Assembly: GCA_023436825.1 (NCBI GenBank) | Contig: JAEZHS010000175.1 | Location: 1-9,330 of the forward strand | Direction of reading: 5' to 3' | DNA length: 9,330 bases | Source of the DNA: Pseudomonadota bacterium | GTDB lineage: Bacteria > Pseudomonadota > Alphaproteobacteria > Reyranellales > Reyranellaceae | Part shown: in pieces, positions 1 to 6,182 of the stretch | Layout: the number at the start of each line of letters is the position of its first letter | Numbering within the stretch: the first letter of the stretch is position 1 | The notes under the pieces: generated by a model | Databases searched by the model: none | Seen by the model: the letters and a program-made list of their open reading frames with translations, nothing else | What the model was told of the DNA's origin: nothing | Translations under genes and position numbers: made by a program

Positions 1-21
1 GGATGCGCGCGGTCCGGAAGA
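1..21 (-). repeat. Dispersed 3' repeat, copy A (downstream of the TfdA/TauD gene)
   Basis: Read on the minus strand, this stretch begins 8 nt after the stop codon of the dioxygenase gene and contains the core TCTTCCGGACCGCG followed by CGCATCC. The same core occurs at 1682-1695 (minus) and 9289-9302 (plus). Copies A and C match at 20 of 21 positions, in inverted orientation at the two ends of the window. The repeat may continue past the left edge. Confidence 0.6.
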
Positions 22-29
22 GCTTGAAG

Positions 30-929
30 TCATTCGGCGGCGACGGCCAGCCCCATCTGCTCGCAGGTCGGCGCCACGTCGGAGACGGTGGCGCGGCGCA
101 TGTCGCGGGCATAACGCTGATCGTCGAAGTCCATGCCGCGATGCATGGTGCAGCGATCGTCCCAGATCACCAGGTCCTTCACCCGCCAGCGGTGCGAGTA
201 GACGAACTGGCGCTGCGTCGCGTGCGCGGTCAGCTCGTCGATGAGCTGCCTCGCCTCGTCGTCGGCCATGCCGCGGATCGAGCCGGCGTGGCTCGCGATA
301 TAGAGGCTCATGCGGCCGCTGTCCTGCAGCCGGCGCACCAGCACCTGCGGCACCGGCTTGAAGGCCTCGCGCTCGCTCTCGTCGAAGTCGGCAAAGCCGA
401 GCTTGGCGCGCGAGGTCATGATCGAGTGATACGCCACCAGCCCGTCGATGCGCCGCTTGGTCGCCTCGGGCAGGGCATCGTAGGCCGCGCGCATGTCGGC
501 GAACTCGGTCTGGCCGCCGATCGGCGGGATCGAGCGGGCGTGCAGCATCGAGCAATAGGCCGGCAGGCGCTTGAACGAGGAATCGGTGTGCCACAGCCGG
601 TTGCCGAGATTGTAGAGACGCTGGCGATCGTCGGTCTTGAGGACACGGTTCTCGGCGTCGAGGTTGCCGACGTCGGCGAGGTTCTCGTGCAGGCGCAGCT
701 TGTGGTCCTTGCGCGCCTTGAACACGGTGGTCTCGAGCGGCCCGAAGTGGCGGGCGAAGTCGAGCTGGCTCTCGTCGGTGAAATCCTGGTCGGGGAAGAC
801 CAGCACGGCGTACTTGGTGAACGCCGCGCGGATGGCGGCGAGGTCATCGGCGGCGAGCGGCTTGCCGAGCTCGACGTCGCCCACTTCGGCGGCGAAGTCG
901 GAGGTGATCGGCTGGACGGTGATGGCCAC
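30..929 (-). CDS. TauD/TfdA-family Fe(II)/2-oxoglutarate-dependent dioxygenase
   Basis: This 299-residue cytoplasmic enzyme should couple oxidative decarboxylation of 2-oxoglutarate to hydroxylation of a small acidic or ether substrate. The facial triad is visible: H114 and D116 in a WHTD motif and H263 in CTMHRG. T141 in GGQTEF and the arginine cluster RDMRR (275-279) are placed to bind 2-oxoglutarate. From memory, these ligand numbers equal those reported for Cupriavidus TfdA (H114, D116, H263), and the length is close, so it sits nearer TfdA than a distant family member would. That does not prove activity on 2,4-D; many such homologues have unknown substrates. The start is GTG, chosen because AGGAGA (935-940) lies 5 nt upstream. 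It is divergent from the oxygenase at 1008, and copy A of a dispersed repeat follows its stop. Family assignment is secure, substrate is not. Confidence 0.93.
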   Translation of the reverse strand: MAITVQPITSDFAAEVGDVELGKPLAADDLAAIRAAFTKYAVLVFPDQDFTDESQLDFARHFGPLETTVFKARKDHKLRLHENLADVGNLDAENRVLKTDDRQRLYNLGNRLWHTDSSFKRLPAYCSMLHARSIPPIGGQTEFADMRAAYDALPEATKRRIDGLVAYHSIMTSRAKLGFADFDESEREAFKPVPQVLVRRLQDSGRMSLYIASHAGSIRGMADDEARQLIDELTAHATQRQFVYSHRWRVKDLVIWDDRCTMHRGMDFDDQRYARDMRRATVSDVAPTCEQMGLAVAAE

Positions 930-1007
930 GGGATTCTCCTAGGTTGTCCCGATCCTGAGGATGATGGCAATTGGACCACCGAACGGACATTCCTTCAATC
1001 GCCCGAT
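930..1007. promoter_or_regulatory. Divergent intergenic region between two oxygenase genes
   Basis: These 78 bp must hold both start regions unless the genes are read from further away. On the minus side the only clear signal is the ribosome binding site AGGAGA at 935-940. On the plus side TTGGAC (971-976) and TTCAAT (994-999) are 17 bp apart and could be a weak sigma-70-like promoter. It would start transcription close to 1006, leaving almost no leader for a start at 1008. I see no convincing operator palindrome. Confidence 0.3.
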
Positions 1008-1667
1008 ATGATGGCAGCCATGATCGAAAAGCAGGAAGTTCAGGAAATCTTTCCCACGCCGCTATGGATCGTGGACCTCCAGCCTGCGGCCGCGGCGAGC
1101 CTCAACGGCAGGCTCAAGGCCGAGATCGAGCGCATGGTCACCCCGCGTCCCAAGATTCCCGCCGGCAGCAACTGGCAGACGCCGCAGGACCTGCACACCA
1201 GGCCGGAGTTCGCCGAGTTCGTCAAGCTGGTCGAGACGGCGGCACGCGGCGTCGCCCGCTTCCTGCAGGTCGACCAGTATCCGATGTTCATCACCGGCTG
1301 CTGGGCCAACATCAATCCGCCGGGCGCCTATCACCCGATGCACCATCATCCCAACAACTACCTGAGCGGCGTCTATTACGTCTCCGTGCCCACGGCCGGC
1401 TCGCAGATCATCTTCCAGGACCCGCGCGGCCAGGCCTCGATGATCATGCCCAAGCCCCGGCAATACACCCGGCTCACCGCCAACGGCGCCAATGCCCAGA
1501 GCAAGGAAGGCCGGCTGCTGATCTTCCCGGCGTGGCTGAAGCACACCGTGCCCGCCAACGACGGCCAGAGCGAGCGCATCAGCATCTCGTTCAACCTGAT
1601 GTTCAAGAACTTCAGCGAGACCATGGCCGCGCCGCTGTGGGACGCGACGGCGGGGAAGGAGAAGTAG
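1008..1667 (+). CDS. Small 2OG-Fe(II) oxygenase-like protein, TIGR02466 type
   Basis: The 219-residue product resembles the putative 2OG-Fe(II) oxygenase family TIGR02466: an N-terminal FPTPLW motif (15-20), a conserved core with a His cluster followed by LSGVYYV (H109, H112-H114, 119-125), GSQIIFQDPR (131-140), and FPAWLKHTV followed by RISISFN (H179, R190). The last block is where the distal metal His and the 2-oxoglutarate Arg of such folds are expected. A textbook HxD is not obvious; N116 and N117 follow the His cluster, so the ligand set is uncertain. No signal peptide is seen. Three in-frame ATGs (1008, 1011, 1020) are possible and none has a clear Shine-Dalgarno; 1020 would give 215 residues beginning directly before the conserved part. 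The reading frame stays open far upstream, but that stretch is antisense to the TfdA-like gene. Substrate unknown. Confidence 0.85.
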   Translation: MMAAMIEKQEVQEIFPTPLWIVDLQPAAAASLNGRLKAEIERMVTPRPKIPAGSNWQTPQDLHTRPEFAEFVKLVETAARGVARFLQVDQYPMFITGCWANINPPGAYHPMHHHPNNYLSGVYYVSVPTAGSQIIFQDPRGQASMIMPKPRQYTRLTANGANAQSKEGRLLIFPAWLKHTVPANDGQSERISISFNLMFKNFSETMAAPLWDATAGKEK

Positions 1668-1681
1668 TGCTGGGGGCGCGT

Positions 1682-1695
1682 CGCGGTCCGGAAGA
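1682..1695 (-). repeat. Dispersed 3' repeat, copy B (downstream of accA)
   Basis: The core TCTTCCGGACCGCG, read on the minus strand, lies 35 nt past the accA stop codon, in the gap between the convergent oxygenase and accA. It is preceded by ATCATGC and followed by ACGCGCC, so its flanks differ from copies A and C. The sense relative to the upstream gene is the same in all three copies if this one is assigned to accA. Confidence 0.55.
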
Positions 1696-1704
1696 GCATG
1701 ATGC

Positions 1705-1718
1705 GCCACTGGAGTGGC
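1705..1718. terminator. Short stem-loop between convergent genes
   Basis: GCCAC (1705-1709) and GTGGC (1714-1718) form a perfect 5-bp stem around a TGGA loop, 12 nt beyond the accA stop on the minus strand and 37 nt beyond the oxygenase stop on the plus strand. No T-tract follows on either strand, so a factor-independent terminator is not proven. It could be part of the adjacent repeat or chance. Confidence 0.25.
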
Positions 1719-1730
1719 CCGCCCCCGGCG

Positions 1731-2684
1731 CTAAAGCCCTTTCTTCCCCATCGCCAGGAACTTGTCCTGGCGGCGCTGGCGCAGCGTGTCGGCGTCGAGG
1801 CCTGAAAGCTCGCCCAACGCCTCGGTCACGACCTTGCCCACGAGGTCCATCGTTTCGTCGGGATTGCGATGGGCACCGCCCATCGGCTCGGGGATGACGT
1901 CGTCGATGATGTCGAGCTTCTTGAGATCGGCCGCCGTCACCTTCATCGCCTCTGCCGCTTCCTGCGCATTCGCATTGGAGCGCCACAGGATCGACGCGCA
2001 GCCCTCCGGCGTGATGACCGAATAGACCGAATTCTCCAGCATGTAGACGCGATCGGCCGAAGCGATGGCGAGCGCGCCGCCCGAACCGCCCTCGCCGATC
2101 ACCACGCTGACCAGGGGCACGCCGAGCGACAGGCAGGTGTCGATGGAGCTGGCGATGGCTTCCGCCTGTCCCCGCGCCTCGGCGTCCAGGCCCGGGTAGG
2201 CGCCTGGCGTGTCGACCAGGGTGACCACCGGCAGATGGAAGCGGTCGGCGAGCTTCATCAGCCGCTGCGCCTTGCGATAGCCCTCCGGCCTCGGCATGCC
2301 GAAATTGTGCTTGATGCGCGAATCGGTATCGTCGCCCTTCTGCTGGCCGATCACCACGATGCTGCGGCTGCCGAGGCGGCCGATGCCGCCGACGATGGCG
2401 GCGTCCTCACCGAAGGCGCGATCGCCCGACAGCGGCATGTACTCCGTGATCAGCCGGTCGATGTAGGCTTGGGCGTGCGGCCGCTCGGCATGGCGCGCCA
2501 CCTGGACGCGCTGCCAAGGGGTGAGCTTGGCATAGGTCGCGCGCAACTGCTTCTGCACCTTGTCCTGCAGGCGCATGACTTCCTCGGCGATGTCGACATC
2601 GCCCGAGTTCGGCAGATGGCGCAGCTCGGCGATCTTGCTTTCGAGCTCGGCGATCGGCTTCTCGAAGTCGAGGTAGGTAGTCAT
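1731..2684 (-). CDS. accA: Acetyl-CoA carboxylase, carboxyltransferase subunit alpha
   Basis: AccA pairs with AccD to form the carboxyltransferase that moves the carboxyl group from biotinylated AccB to acetyl-CoA, giving malonyl-CoA for fatty acid synthesis in the cytoplasm. The 317 residues match the usual length (about 319 in E. coli). Family blocks are intact: [16 protein letters not shown] (85-100), GQQKGDDT (113-120), [10 protein letters not shown] (156-165), [10 protein letters not shown] (197-206) and [14 protein letters not shown] (221-234), the crotonase-fold segments that shape the oxyanion hole and the CoA site. The start is ATG; the region before it has only a weak ribosome binding site. 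The gene is 58 bp downstream of xerD in the same direction and may be in one transcript with it. No AccD, AccB or AccC is encoded here. Identification is firm. Confidence 0.98.
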   Translation of the reverse strand: MTTYLDFEKPIAELESKIAELRHLPNSGDVDIAEEVMRLQDKVQKQLRATYAKLTPWQRVQVARHAERPHAQAYIDRLITEYMPLSGDRAFGEDAAIVGGIGRLGSRSIVVIGQQKGDDTDSRIKHNFGMPRPEGYRKAQRLMKLADRFHLPVVTLVDTPGAYPGLDAEARGQAEAIASSIDTCLSLGVPLVSVVIGEGGSGGALAIASADRVYMLENSVYSVITPEGCASILWRSNANAQEAAEAMKVTAADLKKLDIIDDVIPEPMGGAHRNPDETMDLVGKVVTEALGELSGLDADTLRQRRQDKFLAMGKKGL

Positions 2685-2693
2685 TGATTTTCA

Positions 2694-2709
2694 GGTGTCG
2701 CCCGACACC
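2694..2709. promoter_or_regulatory. Inverted repeat just upstream of accA
   Basis: GGTGTCG (2694-2700) and CGACACC (2703-2709) are perfect 7-bp arms separated by CC. The element ends 9 nt before the accA start codon, inside the 58-bp xerD-accA gap, so it overlaps the place where a ribosome binding site would be. It could be an operator half-site pair or a small mRNA hairpin limiting initiation. No binding protein is implied by the sequence, and chance in GC-rich DNA remains possible. Confidence 0.3.
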
Positions 2710-2742
2710 GGAATCCTGTCAACCTGCCCGATCAGCGAATAC

Positions 2743-3678
2743 TCAGCCCACCGGACGGCGCTTGCGGCGCGCCAGCGGGTGCTTGTCCTGCACCAGCGCC
2801 CGCAACTTCTCGTCCAGCACATGGGTGTAGATCTGTGTCGTAGCGATATCTGCATGGCCCAACATCAATTGCACGCTGCGCAAGTCGGCGCCGCCCTCGA
2901 GCAGGTGGCTGGCGAAGGCATGCCGCAGCACATGCGGCGAGACGCGCGCCGGATCGATGCCGGCGGCGAGCGCAGCCTCCTTCAGGAGCTGGGCAAAGCG
3001 CTGGCGCGTCAGGTGACCGGTGCGGCCGCGCGACGGAAACAGGAAGCGCGACTTCTCGCCCTCGTCCAACATGGCCGCGCGGACATGCAGCCACGCGGCG
3101 ATGGCCTGGCGCGCCGGGTCGCTGAGCGGCACCAGGCGTTCCTTGTTGCCCTTGCCGCGCACCACCAGCACCGTGGGATCGCGCTCGACGGCGGCGAGCG
3201 GCAGGGTCACCAGCTCGGACACGCGCAGGCCGGCGGCGTAAAGGATCTCCAGCAGCGTCGCCATGCGTCCATGGTCGTCGTCGCGCCGGCTCGCTTCGAT
3301 CAGCCGATCGACTTCCTCGCGCGACAGGACCTTGGGCAGCGGCCGGCCGAGCCGCGGCGAATCGAGCGTGCTCGCCGGATCGTCCTCGCGCATCCGCTCG
3401 GCCAGCAGGAAGCGGAAGAGCTGGCGGATCACCGACAGACGCCGCGCCACCGTGCGCGGCGTCATGCCGACATAGTCGAGCGACTTCAGGTAGGCGCGCA
3501 GCGCGTCGGCATCGGCGTTGACGGGCTTCTTCTTGCGTCGTGCCAGGAAGGTTTCCAGATCCCTGAGGTCGGCGCCATAGGCCGCCGTCGTGTTCAACGA
3601 CGCGCCGCGCTCGGCCGACAGCATCTCGATGAAGGCCTCGGCCTCGCGCGATAGCGGCGTGGACGGCTTCTTCTTCAC
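2743..3678 (-). CDS. xerD: Site-specific tyrosine recombinase XerD
   Basis: XerD acts with XerC at the chromosomal dif site, under FtsK control at the septum, to resolve chromosome dimers. The 311-residue protein has an N-terminal SAM-like core-binding domain (about 9-95) and a C-terminal catalytic domain (about 110-300). All active-site residues are present: R152 (AGLRVSEL), K176 (GKGNKER), H249 and R252 (SPHVLRHAFASHLL), H275 (LGHADIATTQIY) and the nucleophile Y284. The fit and the accA context favour XerD over XerC or an integrase; no phage genes are nearby. The start is GTG, supported by AGGGA 6 nt upstream (3685-3689). It follows the exported protein gene by 21 bp and precedes accA by 58 bp, consistent with an operon. 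XerC versus XerD is the only real ambiguity. Confidence 0.95.
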   Translation of the reverse strand: MKKKPSTPLSREAEAFIEMLSAERGASLNTTAAYGADLRDLETFLARRKKKPVNADADALRAYLKSLDYVGMTPRTVARRLSVIRQLFRFLLAERMREDDPASTLDSPRLGRPLPKVLSREEVDRLIEASRRDDDHGRMATLLEILYAAGLRVSELVTLPLAAVERDPTVLVVRGKGNKERLVPLSDPARQAIAAWLHVRAAMLDEGEKSRFLFPSRGRTGHLTRQRFAQLLKEAALAAGIDPARVSPHVLRHAFASHLLEGGADLRSVQLMLGHADIATTQIYTHVLDEKLRALVQDKHPLARRKRRPVG

Positions 3679-3699
3679 GATCGATCCCTGGCAGCCCGG

Positions 3700-5259
3700 T
3701 CAGAGGCCGTACGCGATCGCCGTTTCCACGGCGAACAGGCGGGCCGAATGGTCCTCGCCCACCTGGCGCAGGGCCTGCACGATCGTTGCGACTGCGGCGG
3801 GATGGAGCTCGTTGAGCGGCGTCTCGCCGGCCGCGATCGGGGCAAGCAGTGCCGTCTCGGCTCGGCGGCCGCCGGCGGCGGCGTTGGCCAGCGCCTGCAA
3901 GTTGGCCGTGGCCGGCATCACCAGGCGCGCATTGCCGGGCGGCCTGTCGGGCAGATCGGTCGACTTCGGCGGCAGATCGAAGCCGGTCGAGCGCAGCAAT
4001 TCGAGCAGCAGATAGCCGCGCAGCGGCGCGCGGGCCGCATCGTCGTCGCGCGTGACCTCGTACCAGCGATTGATTTCGCCGGTCGTGAGTTGCTTGGCAT
4101 CCTCGAGGCCGGCAACCGCCGCCAGCGGCACCAGACGGTCCAGCGCGATGATGGCGCGCGCGTTGTCCATCACGGCGCTCAACGCCAGGCGGATCCAGGC
4201 CTGCGTCTGCAGCTTGGCGCCGAGCAGCAGGAAGCCGCGCATCGCTTCCTGGGCGACATTGGCGAACTGCGGCTGGGCCGGCAGATTGATCAGGGCCGCG
4301 GCGCTCGCCCGGGCGATGGTCGGGAACAACGGGCTGTCGCGCGCCTCGCCATAGACGGCGGCGATGGAACCGACCATCTCGCCGGGATTGGCGGCGCTGC
4401 GCGCCGCCGCGCCCATCCGCGCGCGGCGCCCGGTCGCCGCCGGCAGCGAGGCGCCGTCACGCAACGCCTCGAGATAAAGGTCGCCCAGCTTCGTCGCCTC
4501 GATGATGGCGAGGGCCTCGCCACGCTCGGCGATCTCGATGCGCGTGGCAATCGGCAGCGGCTTCAGGCCGACCAGGGCGCGAACGATCGGCGGCTGCGTA
4601 TTGCGCAACACGCTCGCCGGCACCTGCGTGTGCATGAGGTCGATCGCCATCAGCGCCGGCCCGTCGACCTGCTGGGCCGACTGCAGATTGGCGGCGCGCG
4701 CCGCAGCCTGATCGCCGTCCAGCAGCCTGCAGGCAGCCTGCGCGCGGCCGCTGAAGGGTTCGCTCAGCTGCCACTGGCGGACGACGGCGCAGGCGCCGTG
4801 CCGCTCGCCCGCCAGCATCAGGGCGTTGGCCACGGTCGATGCGACTGCCGGATCGGCATAGCCGCCGGCATTGCGCACCATCTCGTTCAGGCTCTCCGCC
4901 TCGCCCATGGCGGCGATCTTCTCGACCTTGCGCATGAACAGGCTGGGCGGTGGACTGCCGTCCGGCGCCGGCGGCGTGAGCTGGCTCACCAGGACCTTGA
5001 ACTGCAGATCGCGCAAGGCGCGGCTGCGCGGCGCATTGGGCAGGGCCGTCACCAGCCGCTTGGCGGCGGCGAGCGAGGTGCCCGCCCAGGCGTTGGCCGG
5101 CATGCCCCCCGTGGCCGCCGTCAGGAAGCCGGTCGGCTGGCTGTCGAATTCAACACTCTGCGCAACCGCGGGAGCGGCCATGAGCACCGACACCAGGACC
5201 GCCGCGACGGCGGCCCTAGGGCGGAATGGTATCCGGGGGACCCGCGCACGCGGTTCCAC
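3700..5259 (-). CDS. Exported alanine-rich helical protein of unknown function
   Basis: I do not recognise this protein. From the GTG at 5259 it has 519 residues. It begins with arginine-rich residues, a hydrophobic stretch (about 15-31) and APAVAQS, which looks like a signal peptide cut near residues 33/34, so the mature protein should be periplasmic or surface-exposed. The rest is Ala/Leu-rich and looks like a helical-repeat solenoid (TPR- or Sel1-like in feel, with no clear consensus), with a Pro-rich loop near residues 95-106. The mature part has just two cysteines, C157 and C177, in neighbouring predicted helices, suggesting a disulfide. An upstream in-frame GTG at 5361 would give 553 residues, but it overlaps the small gene at 5342-5521, adds a non-signal-like N-terminus and runs through repeat DNA. 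Neither start has a strong ribosome binding site. xerD follows after 21 bp. Confidence 0.8.
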   Translation of the reverse strand: MEPRARVPRIPFRPRAAVAAVLVSVLMAAPAVAQSVEFDSQPTGFLTAATGGMPANAWAGTSLAAAKRLVTALPNAPRSRALRDLQFKVLVSQLTPPAPDGSPPPSLFMRKVEKIAAMGEAESLNEMVRNAGGYADPAVASTVANALMLAGERHGACAVVRQWQLSEPFSGRAQAACRLLDGDQAAARAANLQSAQQVDGPALMAIDLMHTQVPASVLRNTQPPIVRALVGLKPLPIATRIEIAERGEALAIIEATKLGDLYLEALRDGASLPAATGRRARMGAAARSAANPGEMVGSIAAVYGEARDSPLFPTIARASAAALINLPAQPQFANVAQEAMRGFLLLGAKLQTQAWIRLALSAVMDNARAIIALDRLVPLAAVAGLEDAKQLTTGEINRWYEVTRDDDAARAPLRGYLLLELLRSTGFDLPPKSTDLPDRPPGNARLVMPATANLQALANAAAGGRRAETALLAPIAAGETPLNELHPAAVATIVQALRQVGEDHSARLFAVETAIAYGL

Positions 5260-5269
5260 CTGAGCCCAT
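5252..5269. repeat. Direct repeat unit 1 (GGTTCCACCTGA type)
   Basis: GGTTCCACCTGAGCCCAT here matches the unit at 5318-5335 at 16 of 18 positions, 66 bp away in the same orientation. It covers the preferred GTG start of the exported protein. Because 66 is a multiple of three, both units read as QVEP in that protein's longer frame. Confidence 0.6.
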
Positions 5270-5300
5270 TCTCGCGCGCTGGCGGTGCTTGTTTCACAGG

Positions 5301-5340
5301 GCGCGATGCGCCCAGTTGGTTCCACCTGAACGCATCGTGC
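5301..5340. repeat. REP-like inverted repeat containing direct repeat unit 2
   Basis: GCGCGATGCG (5301-5310) and CGCATCGTGC (5331-5340) pair at 9 of 10 positions around a 20-nt loop; the loop and right arm hold the second copy of GGTTCCACCTGA (5318-5329). On the minus strand the structure starts 1 nt after the TAA stop of the 59-codon gene. It could stop or slow transcription or protect the 3' end of that message, or simply be a dispersed palindromic element. There is no T-tract. Confidence 0.5.
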
Positions 5341-5341
5341 T

Positions 5342-5521
5342 TTAGCGCGCAAAGCGTTCACTGGGGACCGGGACCTCGAAATGCTTCGTCGGCGGCCGGG
5401 GTTCTATCACCGCAAGCGCCACCAGGCCTGCGATCAGCAGGCTCACGACGGTCACGACGACGATGGGCCCAAGCTTGAGCGTGGGCACACTGAATCGATT
5501 TCGGGAGCGGAACAGGGGCAC
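5342..5521 (-). CDS. Small single-pass membrane protein (59 aa), unknown function
   Basis: This short gene encodes 59 residues. A basic N-terminus (RSRNRF at 5-10, K16) is followed by an unbroken hydrophobic run of Val, Leu, Ile and Ala (about 18-39), then a Pro-rich, charged tail with EPRPPTKHFEVPVP (40-53) ending SERFAR. The positive-inside rule suggests an N-in, C-out inner-membrane anchor with a short periplasmic tail, or an uncleaved signal anchor. The codon pattern keeps the window's G/C-ending third positions. The first GTG (5521) is preceded by AGGTAGG about 11 nt upstream; a second GTG at 5488 would give 48 residues and keep the membrane segment. It is the first minus-strand gene after the divergent gap facing aroK. 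The opposite strand in this region shows nothing protein-like. Function unknown; existence is inferred from composition and position. Confidence 0.65.
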   Translation of the reverse strand: MPLFRSRNRFSVPTLKLGPIVVVTVVSLLIAGLVALAVIEPRPPTKHFEVPVPSERFAR

Positions 5522-5624
5522 GGCGCGGGCAACCTACCTTTCATCGGCCGATGCGGCAATCACGGGGACAGCATCGCTTGAAACCATGGCTGGAATCGGC
5601 GACATCCATGTGTTCGAGCTCATC
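5522..5624. promoter_or_regulatory. Divergent promoter region between the small membrane gene and aroK
   Basis: About 100 bp separate the minus-strand gene at 5521 from the preferred aroK start. On the plus strand TTGAAA (5578-5583) is a fair -35 hexamer, but no good -10 lies 16-18 bp downstream (GACATC near 5601). On the minus strand AGGTAGG, read backwards from about 5539, is the probable ribosome binding site of the small gene. I see no clear operator or riboswitch. Confidence 0.3.
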
Positions 5625-6182
5625 ATGGACGCCCGTTCACCCCTGCCGCTAACGCGCACCGTCGCCCTCGTGGGCCTGATGGGCGCCGGCAAGAGCGCCA
5701 TCGGCAAGCGCCTGGCCCAGCGGCTCGGCCTGCCGTTCGTCGACGCCGATGACGAGATCGAACGCGCCGCCGGCTGCTCGATCGCCGAAATCTTCGAGAA
5801 GTATGGCGAGGCCGACTTCCGCGCCGGCGAGCGCCGCGTCATTTCGCGCCTGCTCGACGAGCCGCCGCACGTGCTGTCGACCGGCGGCGGCGCCTACATC
5901 GACGCCGACACGCGCGCCCTGATGCGCGCCAAGGCTGTCACCGTGTGGCTGCGCGCCGAGCTCGACGTGCTGTTCGACCGCGTGCGCAAGCGCGGCCACC
6001 GCCCGCTGCTACGCAACGGCGATCCCAAGGAGGTTCTCGCACGGCTCATGACACAGCGTTATCCGATCTATGCCGAGGCCGACGTCGTCGTCGATTCGAC
6101 GGCGCAGCCCGCCGATCGCACCACCGATCAGGTGATCGAGGCGCTGCGCGCCCACCTGCAGACCGAGAAGACGCCGGCATGA
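5625..6182 (+). CDS. aroK: Shikimate kinase
   Basis: The enzyme phosphorylates shikimate with ATP to shikimate 3-phosphate in the cytoplasmic aromatic amino acid pathway. The 185-residue product is a standard NMP-kinase-like P-loop protein: Walker A GLMGAGKS (17-24), the shikimate-binding acidic block DADDEIE (40-46), DFRAGER with R66, STGGGA (85-90, the shikimate-contacting Gly loop), the lid HRPLL with R126, and R145 in QRYPIYAEA. All key residues are present. The start at 5625 leaves a normal short N-terminus; an in-frame ATG at 5586 would add 13 residues, and the frame is open to 5463, but that extra sequence is not aroK-like. Neither start has a strong ribosome binding site. It overlaps aroB by ATGA, so the two are translationally coupled. 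Confidence 0.96.
   Translation: MDARSPLPLTRTVALVGLMGAGKSAIGKRLAQRLGLPFVDADDEIERAAGCSIAEIFEKYGEADFRAGERRVISRLLDEPPHVLSTGGGAYIDADTRALMRAKAVTVWLRAELDVLFDRVRKRGHRPLLRNGDPKEVLARLMTQRYPIYAEADVVVDSTAQPADRTTDQVIEALRAHLQTEKTPA

Noticed and set aside
3..1007. Upstream in-frame extension of the small oxygenase, which would make a 554-residue protein
   Set aside because: The extra part is exactly antisense to the TfdA-like gene, is low in complexity, and the recognisable oxygenase begins only after 1020.
2743..3678. Tyrosine recombinase as a sign of a mobile island
   Set aside because: All features fit housekeeping XerD beside accA; there is no adjacent tRNA, attachment repeat or phage gene.
3748..5478. 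576-codon plus-strand open frame opposite the exported protein
   Set aside because: Its product is Arg/Gly/Gln-rich with no recognisable motif. The minus strand has a signal peptide, balanced composition and fits the xerD transcript, so this is a high-GC shadow.
5463..5624. Long N-terminal extension of AroK starting at 5463
   Set aside because: It would overlap the small membrane gene on the other strand and is not shikimate-kinase-like; the start at 5625 (or 5586) gives a normal length.
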